Source: Cephalotus follicularis (taxonomy: Eukaryota; Streptophyta; Magnoliopsida; Oxalidales; Cephalotaceae). Taken from it: a stretch of DNA of 64,000 bases. The translations under genes were made by a program, and so were the position numbers. Under the pieces are notes generated by a model. The model made no database searches and was not told the DNA's origin. It saw only the letters and a list, made by a program, of their open reading frames with translations. Location: the NCBI GenBank assembly GCA_001972305.1, contig BDDD01002923.1:65443-129442 (forward strand). The letters are read 5' to 3'. Positions 10,431 through 22,157 of the stretch are shown piece after piece; the first letter of the stretch is position 1, and the number at the start of each line of letters is the position of its first letter.

Positions 10431-13142
10431 AACTGAAACTGTTTTGCTATGCATCTTCGTTTATGAAATCAATGATGTTTCATGATTTTATTACGTTTCG
10501 AATTTAAAGTTGGTTTGACATTTTAATTTATTCCGACTTTATCGATACGATATGTTATGATACCGTTGTGAGCGGTTTTCGAATATGTTGTGTGAAAACA
10601 TATTTATGTGATTTAAATTGATAAATCAATAATTTTAAAATACTGAGTATTGTACCCACCTATGGGGCGTACCATAGGCACGTCGTGGGTCTAGCACGGG
10701 GACGTGACACTTCCGTAGCAGTGTGATTAGGCTACGGCGTCTCTGAGTGTATGAACAAATCCCATGAGGTGGATTTGTGGATCCGCTATGTGATAGAGGT
10801 GTATGAATCGGTTCTAGTTTATGATATGTGATCTAGTGAATGATCAAATATGTGATCAGATGGTTGATCTGATATATGATATGTGAGAATTGACTGTGTA
10901 GTGTCGTACACTTCAATTCTAGTGGGCATGTGGAATTAGCTACTCCCTTGCCAAATTTATGTTATGTGATATGTTATGTGGCTCAGTATGGAACTTATGT
11001 TTTGAAAGATTTGTCATACGTTTTGAAAGTTATGGATTTGGTTTTTATGAAAGTTCATATGTGTTTTCAAAGAATGTTTAAACTAATTTATTGCTTAAGA
11101 TTTCTGTTTTGAGTTAACTTTGAAATCTTACTGCTTTTAAATTATCGTTTATAGTTTACTTCTTTGTTTTGTTCCATAAACTGTATGTTTCGTACTGTTC
11201 ATAAACTGCTTTCTTTTGTTCCCTAAATTGTTCTATCCTGTTTCGTAGAGTGTTTCGTTTCGTGAAATGTTTTGTACCGTATCGTGTTTGTTTCAGATAC
11301 TGTATTGAGCATGATATTGTTTTGTTTCGGATACGGTTTCGTTTTGGTAAACTGCTTTGTTTAGGATACAGTTTTGCTTCGTTCTGTTATGATTCGTAAT
11401 TGATCTGTTATGATTCGTAACTGTTCTATTTTGTTTCGTAACCGTTCTGTTTTGATTCGTATCTGTTTTGATTCGTATTTATGTTGTTTCGTAATTGATT
11501 TGTTTCATAAACTATTCGTAAACTGTTTTATGACTCTATATCTGTACTGAGGTTTGCTCAGCCGCGTTTTTTGTTTTCCATGCGGCAGGTTTTCAGGGAC
11601 AGCATGGGCAAGTGTGATGAGAGAGTTACCCTATGTCAGAGGATCATCTAGGAGTTTGATCCGGTTATGTTCTTAGTAGTGTTATGGTCGTGTATAGGCC
11701 AGTTATCTAGACAGTATTGTGATTTTTGATTTATGACAGTTTTCAGATTATGTTTCAGATTTAGTTTATGTTTCATGATTATACATGTTTCAGATTTTTT
11801 TAGAACCACCACGTATTGATGATGATTAAGATTAAGATCTTTGATATGTTTTTAGTTCAGTTTTGTGTGACACACCGATCCCGAATCGGGAGTGATCCCG
11901 GTTCTGAATCGGGGGTGTTACAGACGGTCTCACACAAGGCATCAATAGTTTTGGCAACGATTGCAGTTCGTCAACAGTTGCAAAAATCAGGTTGAAATCC
12001 ATTCCAAGTTTGTTTACATTTCGGCTCAAAGGAAAACATAATCTCCAAACATAAATTGGAACTCAAAACAAGTTTTAAACCATTGAAATCCATTTTATAT
12101 CCATCGAATTGAGAGAAGGAAGAACTGGGTAAGGAGTCCCAATTCTCCAACTTCTCTAAATTCTTTGTTTAGTCCATTATACCCATACACAGTTCCTTAA
12201 GCCATGAAATCATCAATCATGCATAACCGTAACAATCCATTTAGCACACAATCATCAATTAACAACCATATTAGTCCATACAATCCATTTAAAATGCATG
12301 AATGCAAGCAAGATAGTATAAAATACCTGTTAATAATTGAGCTTGAAAACCTCCTATCCTTGGCCACTTTCTTCACATTGCATATACCATACATTTTCGT
12401 TACACCCTACACACAAGAATCACACACTATCGCCACTAGAGCTCCGGCCAAATTCCTGCCAACACACGGGAGTTCCGACCAGGCCATAAACATCCCTCAA
12501 ATTAGACGATCGACACATCACCGCTAGAGATCCGCCGTGACTCGCTGCAGAACGGGCGATCACTGTTGACAGTGAATCCAACTCACTGAGTTGACTCGCT
12601 GGACTTCAACAACTCTGGCTTCTTCACAAAAAATGTCACAAACCTTCAGTTCCATGCGTCTTTGCCCAAGACTCACCGAGATTTGGCATTGGTACATGTC
12701 GCCGGATCTCTGGCCAGGTCACTCGAGCTCCGGCTATGCCATAACTGGCCTAAAAAACCTTCAATCAACCCGTTCGTAACCAAAACACGTCGTGACTCGA
12801 CGCCAAAGGTTGTGTCACTGGCGGCAATGAGCCAAGGTGACTAAGTTGACTTGGGAACGAGCCAAGGAAACTAAGTCTGGCAGAAAAATGCCTTAACTAT
12901 CATCAGAATGGGTAAAGCTTATCCTTAAGACAAAGACCGGCTCCACCCACGTTGATATCGACGTCAAAAAATGCTCGGCCTAGATGACAGTGATGGCAAA
13001 GTGTCAGGGAGAAGGAAAAGAGAAGAGAAGAAGAAGGGCGTTACCGTCAGTAGTGGAGGCTTCAAGTCACCCATTTCTTTCTCCGATCACCGGCACTTAG
13101 AATCTGTCTCCTCCGATGCTCTCTCCCTCTCGCATTTCAGTT

Positions 13143-13159
13143 GGCGCAAGGGATGCGCC
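13143..13159. repeat. GC-rich hairpin next to TATA-like box
   Basis: GGCGCA-AGGGA-TGCGCC forms a perfect 6-bp stem with a 5-base loop. It lies just downstream, in minus-strand sense, of a TATA-like TTTTATATGAG near 13170. A similar pair of hairpins lies near the equivalent place in the LTR at 29971-33284. Confidence 0.65.
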
Positions 13160-13210
13160 TTGCTCATATAAAACGCGTCATGGTGTTTTTTTTAAATTCG
13201 GGGCATTTCA

Positions 13211-13478
13211 GCTTAGGCACTAATCGTCAATGTTTTTTTGTTAAAGCGTCGATGCTTTCCTAAGCACCAGGGTTTTAGCGCTGAAGACTTTGTTGAGCGT
13301 TAATGGTTTGTTGTAAACTGTCGACGCTTAGGCATTACGCGTCAACGATTTTGGTTAAAGTATCGATGCTTGCCTAAGAGCTGAAGGAAATGTTGAGCGT
13401 TAATGGTTTGTTGTAAACTACTGACGTTTAGGCACTAAGCATCGACGCTTTTGCCAAAGGCGTCGATGCTTAGACAAT
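13211..13478. repeat. Copia leader: type A palindromes in a higher-order tandem repeat
   Basis: Copies of CTTAGGCA start at 13212, 13327 and 13427, marking units of about 115 and 100 bp. Each unit carries type A palindromes (AAAGCGTCGATGCTTT, TGTCGACGCTTAGG, AAGCATCGACGCTTTTG), and the first two carry TTGAGCGTTAATGGTTTG. The same pattern occurs at 6479-6515 on the other side of the nested LTR, so the cluster predates that insertion and belongs to the copia leader or something older. Confidence 0.75.
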
Positions 13479-14806
13479 AAATTACACCGTTGCTAAAAGT
13501 TTTGAATTTTTGGGCTAAGGCACTTAGAGGATAATTGATCATTTCTTGAATTAGTGGGAGTTAAACCCATAAACAACCTCTGATATTAAATTTTTTAATT
13601 GGTTATTGTGAGAGGCATTTCTGTATTGTTTTAAAGTTTTATTAGATGTACTTTTATACTCTTCTGCACAATGGATGGCCTATAAGGACAAGACCTAGTT
13701 TTTGTTTTCTTTTGTGGATGATTTTATCTGCTATTCATTAATGGTCTGTAATAAGGTGCCCGCGTGCATCATTTAAAGTTTTCTCTTCTATATCCTATCT
13801 AGAATAGGATCTATTTTCATCTTTTATATGTACTATCTTCTTTAATAATTTGTATGTTATTTTATTCAGAATGTAAATTAAATTTGTAAAAGAAGACCTT
13901 GCAAGGAAGGATGGACAAGAGGAGAAGAGAAGAGAAGTACAATACCATTGAAGTCCATGGATGCATGGTTCTATATGTAAGTGATAGATTTAATCGTTGC
14001 ACATAGGAAGACAAATTAGTGACTTTGGGCTCAAGTCATTACTTATAGTGAGGTCCTTTACCATTCCATTGATTTATTTTAGAAATAAATCCAAGGTGCA
14101 TAAGATGGATAGTCCAAATACACGTCATGCGTACAAAGCCATAATTAATGAAACTTGGGTAATGAAACCAATGAATTAATTAAGGGCTTGGTAATTAAAA
14201 TGTGAGACCCCAAATTCCCTCAACTGATTAATAAGTCTGACGTAGGAACCCATGGAGTAGTTCCCCGTGGCCTTCCACAGTCTTCGTTGAGTGGTGTAAG
14301 TGGGTTAATGGTTTGTCATGAGAAAGCTGAGTCTAGTAACCTGTGGAAGCCATGTCAACGTCGGTGTAGGACACCGCAAAGGGTGACTATGTTTTAGCAC
14401 TTGGACACGCGTACGTGTGGGTGTTAAAACTAGTGCATTCCACTGAAGATTGTGGGTGTTTGACTTATCTTGATTCTAATGGGTTGTTATGCCAAAGCTA
14501 AGGCCACATTGAATCAGAGGCTGAATTTTATGGTTGTATCGTTCAATAGATGCAAATTGTCAAGATAGCCTACCCATTAGATATATTATGGTTGGACACG
14601 CGTATGTGTGGCCATAATATGATTGCGATGGATTCCAATCCCCACTAGGAAGTTAGACTTCTCGAATTCCATATGGGGGTATGGAATACGATTAGAATAG
14701 CAGAAGGAACCATAAACACTAAAGACTAAGTGTTATGGTTGTCATACATTAAAATTGCAATAGATGCTGACTCAACTATATGTTTCCTTATCCAGACTGC
14801 TATAAA
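13479..14806 (+). other. Copia 1 leader, second part (noncoding)
   Basis: This is a noncoding stretch before gag. Two blocks match the leader of the second copia. Around 14200-14300 (ACCCCAAATTCC, GGCCTTCCACAG, CTTCGTTGAGTGG) matches 36880-36980. Around 14460-14720 (GATTCCAATCCCCACTAGGA, then GGGATACGATTAGAATAG or close variants) matches 39140-39400. No open reading frame in it looks real. Confidence 0.7.
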
Positions 14807-15039
14807 ATGGCTTTACAAACCGCTATGTCCCTCATTCTAGAGAACAACAAATTAATAGGACGAAACTTCATCGATTGGCAGCGCAACCTCAAGTTCATTC
14901 TAACGACCAATAAATTGACGTATGTGATGAAATGGGGGACTCCATCACTAGGTGATGATCCTACACCTGATTAGTGCATCCATTTGGCCAAGTGGTAGGA
15001 GGACAACGAGCAAGCTCAGTGTTTAGCCCTTATGGGGAT
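14807..15039 (+). pseudogene. Copia 1 gag N-terminus (fossil)
   Basis: From the ATG at 14807 the translation reads MALQTAMSLILENNKLIGRN, then NFIDWQRNLKFIL and TYVMKWGTP, the usual start of copia gag (LxxNNYxxWxRNL). The homologous gag of the second copia starts at 39527. It is cut here by the Ty3 element starting at 15040, and gag text resumes at 24068. Confidence 0.85.
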
Positions 15040-17016
15040 TGTAACGCCCCCGATCCAAGATCACTTTATACTCAAAGTGAGCTACGAGGATTTGTGCGAT
15101 ACGTGGGGTGTGTAACCTTTATCCATTTTAACAATATAACTTATCAATACATTCTCATAATCTTAAATATGTCTTACAATGTTCAACACTAAATTCTAAA
15201 CATCATAAACCATATCGTCTACGTTTATATATATATATCATCTGTCATAATACATTTCACAGCGGAAAACATTAACATATTACATCAAAAGTATTTTATA
15301 CCAAACATCATTGCATACCATAATTCCTTTCCAAAACTTCTTTTATGAGCTCCATCAAAAGCTCGAATTTCCATGTTCAACCATTTCCTAGAAAATTTTA
15401 GTTGAAAACAAAAACATTGAAAATAGTGAGCATCAAAATAGCTCAGTAAAAATTATCGTAATACAACATCATTAAAATTTATTTTCTTGTATATTTTTAT
15501 AAAAAAAAATTAGTACATTTCACATTCATTCCTTTTTTGATCATATCTCATGAATCAACACATTTCATAAATAACTGAGGGATTTTTCTAAACTTAAATA
15601 ACCCAATTGAACCATGCTTCACTGGGGCCTTGTGCACTCCCCGATTACTATACTTACATCATATGCATGTCCGCGAGTACTCTCCGCTCCATTATCCCTC
15701 TTTGGATCGCAATGCAAGAGCTGTTCATCTCAATTCATTACCTTTTTACATTTCGCAAATTCATTTCTTAATACTTTGAGTGATCAGCTCAATGTATTCA
15801 TAAAACAGAATTGTCAAATATTTCAAAAACTGATTTTTCGTATAGAAACATTAATCTTCTGAGAAAAACTAAAACAGTAAAGTTAAAGTACACATTTCAA
15901 CGAATTCGGGATCATAAAATTCACAAAATTAGCTGGAGAAACGAGGTTGCAATGAATTTTTAAAGCTGCAGGATCCATATGATAGCAGAATATGAGCAGT
16001 AATTTTAAACATAGATTTTCGTCAAGATATCGATAGAAATTCGTAAAACATGCTGCATAACAGTTGTAGACGACATTTTTAGGTTTCCAAAACATTCAAC
16101 CATGCGTATTTTCATCAAGAAACAAAAGAGTTATGAATAAAACAATCTACTGCATGATTCCAAAAAATAACAGAACATTTGATACTTTAGAAAAATTGAG
16201 TAGGAATCCTTACTTTCAATCAATCTCCTTCTCTTCCTCACTTAGCTAAATCATCCTATCATATCTCAGTAGAAAACAACATCTTCTTAGGTTAAAACTG
16301 CATATATATATATAAGGAGAGAGACTTTGGATGCAAGCATGTGAGTCACCATGCTAGTTGCCCATGTGACTAAATTCTCCACCTACAAATTGATGACACT
16401 TGTCCCATATCATCATTCTACTCATGACGCATGGCTGAAATATCTAATTCCTTCACACCCTAGCTTGACATGTGTTAATTAATTAATATAATTAACTCAC
16501 AAAAAAGAGAAAAAGCTAGATATTGTAACTTATATGTAGTCCAAAGCGCTGGCGCTTTGAATTACAGCGTCGCCGCTTTACGGGTTTTCGTCAAAGGTCA
16601 AAATACATTGGTTCTTAATGTGTCATCGTTCGTATTGAAAGCGTTGACGATTGACATTAAAGCGCTGACGCTTTATACCAAGCATTGTCGGTTTGAAGGT
16701 TTTGCCTAAGATGAAAACGCACTGGTATTAACTGGCGTTGGAAGGGTACAAAGCGTCATTGGTTTGCCACCAAAGCGTCGACGCATATGTGGAGCCATCA
16801 GCGTTTAAACAAGTTTGTCTTGGAAATTCAGTCGACGTTTAATGTTAACCATTGGCGCTTTATACCACTGTGTCGACGCTTTATACCTTTGTAGTCCACG
16901 ATTTCAACATAATACATGATACCAAACACAAAACAACATGCACCATAATAAACACGACATAAAGCAAACATATTTCCATAAACAATATCTTCAACGAAAA
17001 AATTCCAGTCATTACA
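15040..17016 (-). mobile_element. 3' LTR of the Ty3 element (1977 bp)
   Basis: Read forward it starts TGTAACGCCCCCGATCC and ends ...CCAGTCATTACA, matching 22158-24067 along its length. A TATA run near 16300-16315, with a purine-rich leader beside it, marks the likely minus-strand promoter. A type A palindrome cluster lies upstream of that promoter. Confidence 0.92.
16543..16885. repeat. Type A-like palindrome cluster in U3
   Basis: AAAGCGCTGGCGCTTT and AGCGTCGCCGCTTT lie 21 bp apart (core starts 16546 and 16567). Further copies follow: AAAGCGTTGACG, AAAGCGCTGACGCTTT and AAAGCGTCGACGC. The outer half-sites AAAGCG/CGCTTT are kept while the four central bases vary (CTGG, TCGC, CTGA, TCGA). Confidence 0.8.
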
Positions 17017-18250
17017 TTCTACACTTCTTACAAAAATTTTGTCCTCAAAATTGTTACACAGCAACCTTAAAAAGATGAGGGAATTTTTTTCTCACTATCT
17101 CTTCCAATTCCCATGTGGCTTCATCGACTCCATGATTCCTCTACAACACTTTTACCAAAGTAATTGTCTTGGTCCGCAGAATTTGTTCTTTATAATCTAG
17201 GATTTCCACCGGTTGCTCGTCGTAGGACAAATCTTCCCACACTTGCATTGGTTTGACTGTTAGAACATTAGATGGATTGGCCATATATTTCCGAAGAAGC
17301 AATACATGGAACACATTGTGAACGTGAGAGAGACTTGCTGACACTTCAAGCCTATACACAACCTCCCCAATGCTTTCCTGAATCTCGAATGGTCCAATGT
17401 ACCGAGGACTAAGCTTTCCCTTCTTGTCAAATCTCATCACCCCTTCCCATGGTGATATCTTTAAGAAAACATGATCTCCCACTTCAAACTGTATCTCTCT
17501 TTGTCTTTTATCCACGTAGTTCTTTTGTCTACTTTGGGCAGTTAAGAGGCGTTTATGAATTAACTTTACCTTTTCTGTAGTTACTTGTACCATTTCTGGT
17601 CCTAATAGCTTCCGTTCTCCTACTTCCTCCCATCAAATAGGCGTTCGACACCATCGTCCGTAAAGTGCTTAAAAAGGTGCCATTTGAATACTTGCCTGGA
17701 AACTCTTATTGTAGGCAAATTCAATTAGAGTGACATGCTACTCCCAACTCCCTTGAAAATCTATAACACAGGCTGTTAGCATGTCTTCCAATGTTTGAAT
17801 AGTCCTTTCTGACTGCCCATCGGTCTGCGGGTTGTACGCCGTACTGAAATTTAGCCTTGTACCCAAAGCATTTTATAGGCTCTTCCAAAATCTTAAAGTG
17901 AAACGGGGATCTCGATCTGAAACAATCGATACCGGCGCTCCATGTCATCCAATAATTTCTTGCTCATCAAAATTTGCCAATTAACACAATGAATGACTGT
18001 CCTTGATCGTTAGAAAATGAGCAAACTTCGCTAAACGATACACAATCACCCATATTGCGTTATTCCCCCTAGCTGTCCTTGGAAGTCCAGTTATAAAATC
18101 CATACTGATATGTTCCCACTTCCATTCGGGTATGGGAAGCGATTGCAGAGTCCCCTTTGGCAACTGATGCTCACCTTTAACTTGTTGGACACAAAGTCCG
18201 CAATTTCTCTTTTCATATTGTTCCACCAACATAGGTCTCATAAATCCTTA
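17017..18250 (-). pseudogene. Ty3 integrase and chromodomain (fossil)
   Basis: Minus-strand translation shows a zinc-binding part ([17 protein letters not shown]), the start of the core ([29 protein letters not shown]), and the C-terminal region (GDHVFLKISPWEGVMRFDKKG, HNVFHVLLLRKY). A chromodomain-like tail with EATWELEE-type text lies toward 17070. It lies next to the 3' LTR, as expected for a chromovirus. Several breaks are present. Confidence 0.9.
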
Positions 18251-18357
18251 TACAACTTTGTACTTCTAGGGTGGACTGAAAAATTCAAACTATATGCTTC
18301 TGTCAACACTTCATTCTTCAAATCCGCATTGCCTGGGACACACAATCTTGAATCGAA

Positions 18358-19815
18358 TCATAATACTCCATTGACTCCCAAATTAAAATGTGATGCTTTT
18401 CCATTTCGCACCCCCTCCGCTATCTCCTTAAGCTCCAAATCGTCAAACTGATATTGTTTTATTCTTTTAATCAGAGCTGGTTGAGCAATGACTTGAGATA
18501 AGGAAGCTCTTTCTCCTTGTCTTCTAACATCCAAGTTCAATCCTTGGAAATCTCTTACTAACTCCTCCTGTGTGGTAATCATCATCGTCAAATTTCCCGT
18601 GTTTTTTCGACTCAGGGCATCGGCCATGATATTTGCTTTTCTCGAATGATATTGAATAGTGTAGTCGTAATCTTTAAGGAGTTCCAAGCATCTCCTTTGC
18701 CTTATGTTTAAACCTTTCTGGGTGAAAATATATTTGAGGCTTTTGTGATTAGTGAAAATTTCACACTTTTCACCATACAGATAGTGCCGCCAAATCTTTA
18801 ATGCAAAGAGGACTGCAGCCAATTCAAGATCATGGGTAGGATAATTCTGTTCATGCACTTTAAGCTGCCTAGAAGCGTAAGTGATCACCTTTCCTCATTG
18901 CATCGAAACGCAACCAAGTCCTTTGCGAGACGCATCGCTATACAACACATAGCCTTCCGATCCAGAGGGTAAGGCTAATATTGGTGCATTCATCAATATC
19001 TCTTTTAATTCCAAGAAACTCCTTTCACATTGGTCAGACCATTCGACTTTGACATTTTTATGCGTCAATCTTGTAAGGGGGTTCGCAACGCGAGAGAAAT
19101 TTTTGAGAAACCTTCGATAGTAGGCTGCCAATCCCAAGAAACTTCGTATCTCGACTACCGTTGTTGGTCTCTGCCACTCTCTTATCGCCTTTGTCTTAGT
19201 GGGGTCTACTGAGGTACCATCCCGTGTGATCACGTGACACAAAAAGGATACCTCCTGCATCCAAAATTGGCATTTACTGAACTTAGCGTAAAGCTGTTCC
19301 TTTCTCAGTGTTTGTAACACACTGGTCAAGTGCTCTTCATGCTCTTCCTGACCCTTAGAGTATAAAAAAATGTCGTCAATGAAAACTATGACAAACTGAT
19401 CCAAGAGTTTGCTGAATACCCTGTTCATCAAATCCATAAATATAGCTGGAGCGTTTGTTAATCCAAATGACATTACCAAAAACTCGTAATGACCATATCT
19501 TGTTCTAAAAGCAGTTTTCGGTACATCTTCCTTCTTAACCTTCACTTGATGGTAACTCGATCGAAGATCAATCTTTAAGAAATATTGAGCGTTCTTTAGT
19601 TGATCAAATAGATCGTTGATCCTTGGCAGTGGGTATTTATTCTTAATTGTAACTCGATTCAGTTCTCGATAATCAATAAAAAGTCTCATTGTCCCGTCTT
19701 TCTTCTTTATGAACAACATCGGTGCACCCCATGGTGATACAGTCGGTCGGATAAATCCTTTATCTAAAAGTTCTTGCAATTGATTCTTCAACTCATTCAA
19801 CTCAGTTGGCACCAT
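18358..19815 (-). pseudogene. Ty3 reverse transcriptase and RNase H (fossil)
   Basis: RT motifs appear in order: [62 protein letters not shown], and the catalytic FIDDI within [13 protein letters not shown]. The connection and RNase H follow ([62 protein letters not shown]). This is the best-preserved part of the element, and RT precedes integrase as in Ty3. Confidence 0.95.
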
Positions 19816-19930
19816 ACGATAAGGACTCTTCGAAATAGGAGCCGTTACAGGGACTATGTCAATTGTAAAATCTACTTCTCGATCCGGAGGTATGCTAGAT
19901 AGATCTTTTGGAAATACATCCGTAAACTCC

Positions 19931-20480
19931 TTAAAATATATGAACGTCTTCTATCTTCGTCTTCTTTTCACTAATGTCCACCACATAGGCAAGATAACCT
20001 TCACATCCACTTCTCAACAACCGTTTAGCTTGAATTGTTGAGATGAAGTTTAAAGGTTTACTAATACCCGTACTTCGGAAGATAAACTTGGATTGATTAG
20101 GTATAACAAATCTCACTTCCTTATTAAAACAGTTGACACTAGCATGATTTGCCGAGAGCCAATCCATGCCAAGTATTATGTCAAAATTCAGGATCGCTAG
20201 AGCTATTAGGTCTACTAGCAACTTCCTATCACAATATTCTATTTCACATGACCTATGTACTTTATCTGCTGTCATGGTATTTCCATATGGTGTTTCAACT
20301 ACTAAACCTATCTCCAAATCTTGTGATGGGGTACCTAAATATCGCACAAAAGATAAGCACACAAATGAATGTGTCGCTCCTGTATCAAACAATATATGGG
20401 CAGTTTTGGACCATACAGGAAAAGTACCTGTCACCACGTCTTTGGGATTCTCCACCTCATCAGTTGTCATAGCATATGTC
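19931..20480 (-). pseudogene. Ty3 aspartic protease region (fossil)
   Basis: HILFDTGATHSFVCLSFVRY contains the DTGA(T/S) active-site motif of retroelement aspartic proteases. It is followed by FDIILGMDWLSANHASVNC, a very conserved plant Ty3 protease segment. It lies between gag and reverse transcriptase on the same strand. Confidence 0.93.
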
Positions 20481-20559
20481 CTAGCCGGTGCTCTTTGTTA
20501 TGCTCCGCCCTCTCCTTTTCCTCCCATATTTGATCTAGTACATTGGTTTGACATATGCC

Positions 20560-21487
20560 CTTCCTGACCACAATTTTAGGATCTGATTGATCGTTGAGCT
20601 TGATTTTTCCATGGCTGACAGTCCCCTACCTGATGTCCTTGCTTTCCACACTTATAACAAGCTCCTGTCCCTTGTAAACCCTTACCACGATGAACCTTTC
20701 CACATTGCTAACAACTTTTAGGGTCAGACTTCACTTTCTTATTCTTGTTGACATAGGATTCACCTGCCTTCCTCTTTCCTTGTCCCTGATCTGCACGTTT
20801 TTGTTGATATTTTTGATTGTCCATCTCTATCCTTAACGCACACCTCAAGACTGCTTCGTAGGTTTGCAGGTCTTGTACTATCAATAGCCTTCAAATGTGA
20901 AGTTTTAGACCTTGGGAAAACCTGACTGCCCTCCTTTCTTCGGTTGCTACCTTGTGAGCCGCATATCGAGACAGCCTTGCAAAGTTCGCCTCATATTGAG
21001 TCACGGTTTTGGACTCACCCTGGTCCAATTGGAGGAAGTCCTCCTCAATCTTGTCCTTCATTTGCTGAGGAAAATATTTGTCCATAAATATTTTCTTAAA
21101 CTCTTCGTATGTCATTGCTTCTAACTCCCGATGCGATTTTGTTCTCTCGATCATGTTCCACCATTGATCGGCTTCTCCTTCTAACTTGTAAATTGAAAAT
21201 TCTACCTTCTGACGATCAGTGCAATTTAACGCTCTGAAAATCTTCTCAATCGCTTGAATCTACGTCTCAGCTTCCATATGATCAATCGTTCCCGATAAGG
21301 CCTTCGGATTTTTTCTCGCGAACTACTCAAGGGTTGGCCTTGCTGGCAAAGGCACTTGATGATTATTATTGTTATTGGCAATAACCCGAGGCAATTGACT
21401 TAACACCACGGTTAGTGAGTTATTTTCTCCATCTTCTTGTACATTCTCATTTCTTCTTTGACCGCGACCTCTTCTTGCTTTAACCAT
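20560..21487 (-). pseudogene. Ty3 gag with zinc knuckles (fossil)
   Basis: The likely start at 21487 gives MVKARRGRGQRRNEN. The retrotransposon gag core appears at 20891-21154 (MTYEEFKKIFMDKYFPQQ, KTVTQYEANFARLSRYA). CCHC-type knuckle text (CYKCGKQGHQVGDC) lies near 20600-20670. The nucleocapsid would bind element RNA. The region has several breaks. Confidence 0.88.
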
Positions 21488-22157
21488 CTAGTTATCATTC
21501 AAAAATTTGTTATTAACCGTAAACAATTCTACTCATACATTAGGCAGAACAGTTAAATTCTAATACTCAACATCTGACAAGGAACTAACACGTTTTATGT
21601 ATCTTACATTTTCTCTATACATATCTTACTATCTTACACTACCTTCATACATATCATACAAAGTTTCTTTCTTAACACTATAGTCCTCATCACTAGAAGC
21701 ATTATCATCGAGTATCTCCTCTTGAATTCGCCTTATCATCATCATCAGATTCTCTCTAACTCGCATGATTATTCCATTAATTCCCCATATATACCTTAAA
21801 AGGACTTTAAACCTGACTTAATTTCCCTGATGATTTTGTCTTTTCTTGCTATTTCTTGGCTATACTCGTCCTTCACTTGACATCGTTCTTCACTTGACAT
21901 ATATATATGTATAGAATTCTTCTCAGTTATTTGCTATTATCTTTCTCAAATTTTCTTTTTCTTCACGCAATTCTTGATTATTAGCCATTAAAACTTGTAC
22001 TTGCCATTCCACGGGTTCAGATGATCCATAATGAGAGAATCTCGTACTAGCATCCGAGTTATAAGATTCCCTCGTTGTTGACATCTGAAAATCAGGTTAG
22101 CAAATACACTATTTATATCCTCAAATATATTAATAATCTACTCTCTGATACATTTCT
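21488..22157 (-). other. Ty3 leader with primer-binding site
   Basis: This is the noncoding leader between the 5' LTR and gag. Next to the LTR, minus-strand ATGTATCAGAGAG (about 22141-22153) resembles the initiator-Met tRNA complement TGGTATCAGAGC. No other structure was noted. Confidence 0.7.

Larger units (their letters stand above)
8479..11922 (+). mobile_element. Solo Ty3/gypsy LTR, 3444 bp, with perfect target duplication
   Basis: It starts TGTAATATCCCG and ends ...GGGGGTGTTACA, with GACGG on both sides (8474-8478 and 11923-11927). It is inserted in the minus-oriented LTR at 6516-13210. It is the plus-strand relative of the LTR at 42862-50023. Both share the box TTTGCTCAGCCGCG and the text around CATGCGGCAGG near 11552-11590. 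No polypurine tract, primer site or coding region is present, so it is a solo LTR. It lacks an obvious palindrome cluster, unlike its relatives. Confidence 0.92.
6516..13210 (-). mobile_element. Solo Ty3/gypsy LTR (about 3.2 kb net), interrupted
   Basis: Read forward it starts TGTCACACACCG and ends ...AATTCGGGGCATTTCA. The inverse of these edges matches the LTR family at 1447 (TGTAATGCCCGGAATTT ... CGGGGTGTGACA). The flanks are ACTTA (6511-6515) and GCTTA (13211-13215), a 5-bp duplication with one difference. No internal coding region is present, so it is a solo LTR in the copia leader. A younger solo LTR (8479-11922) sits inside it. Confidence 0.85.
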
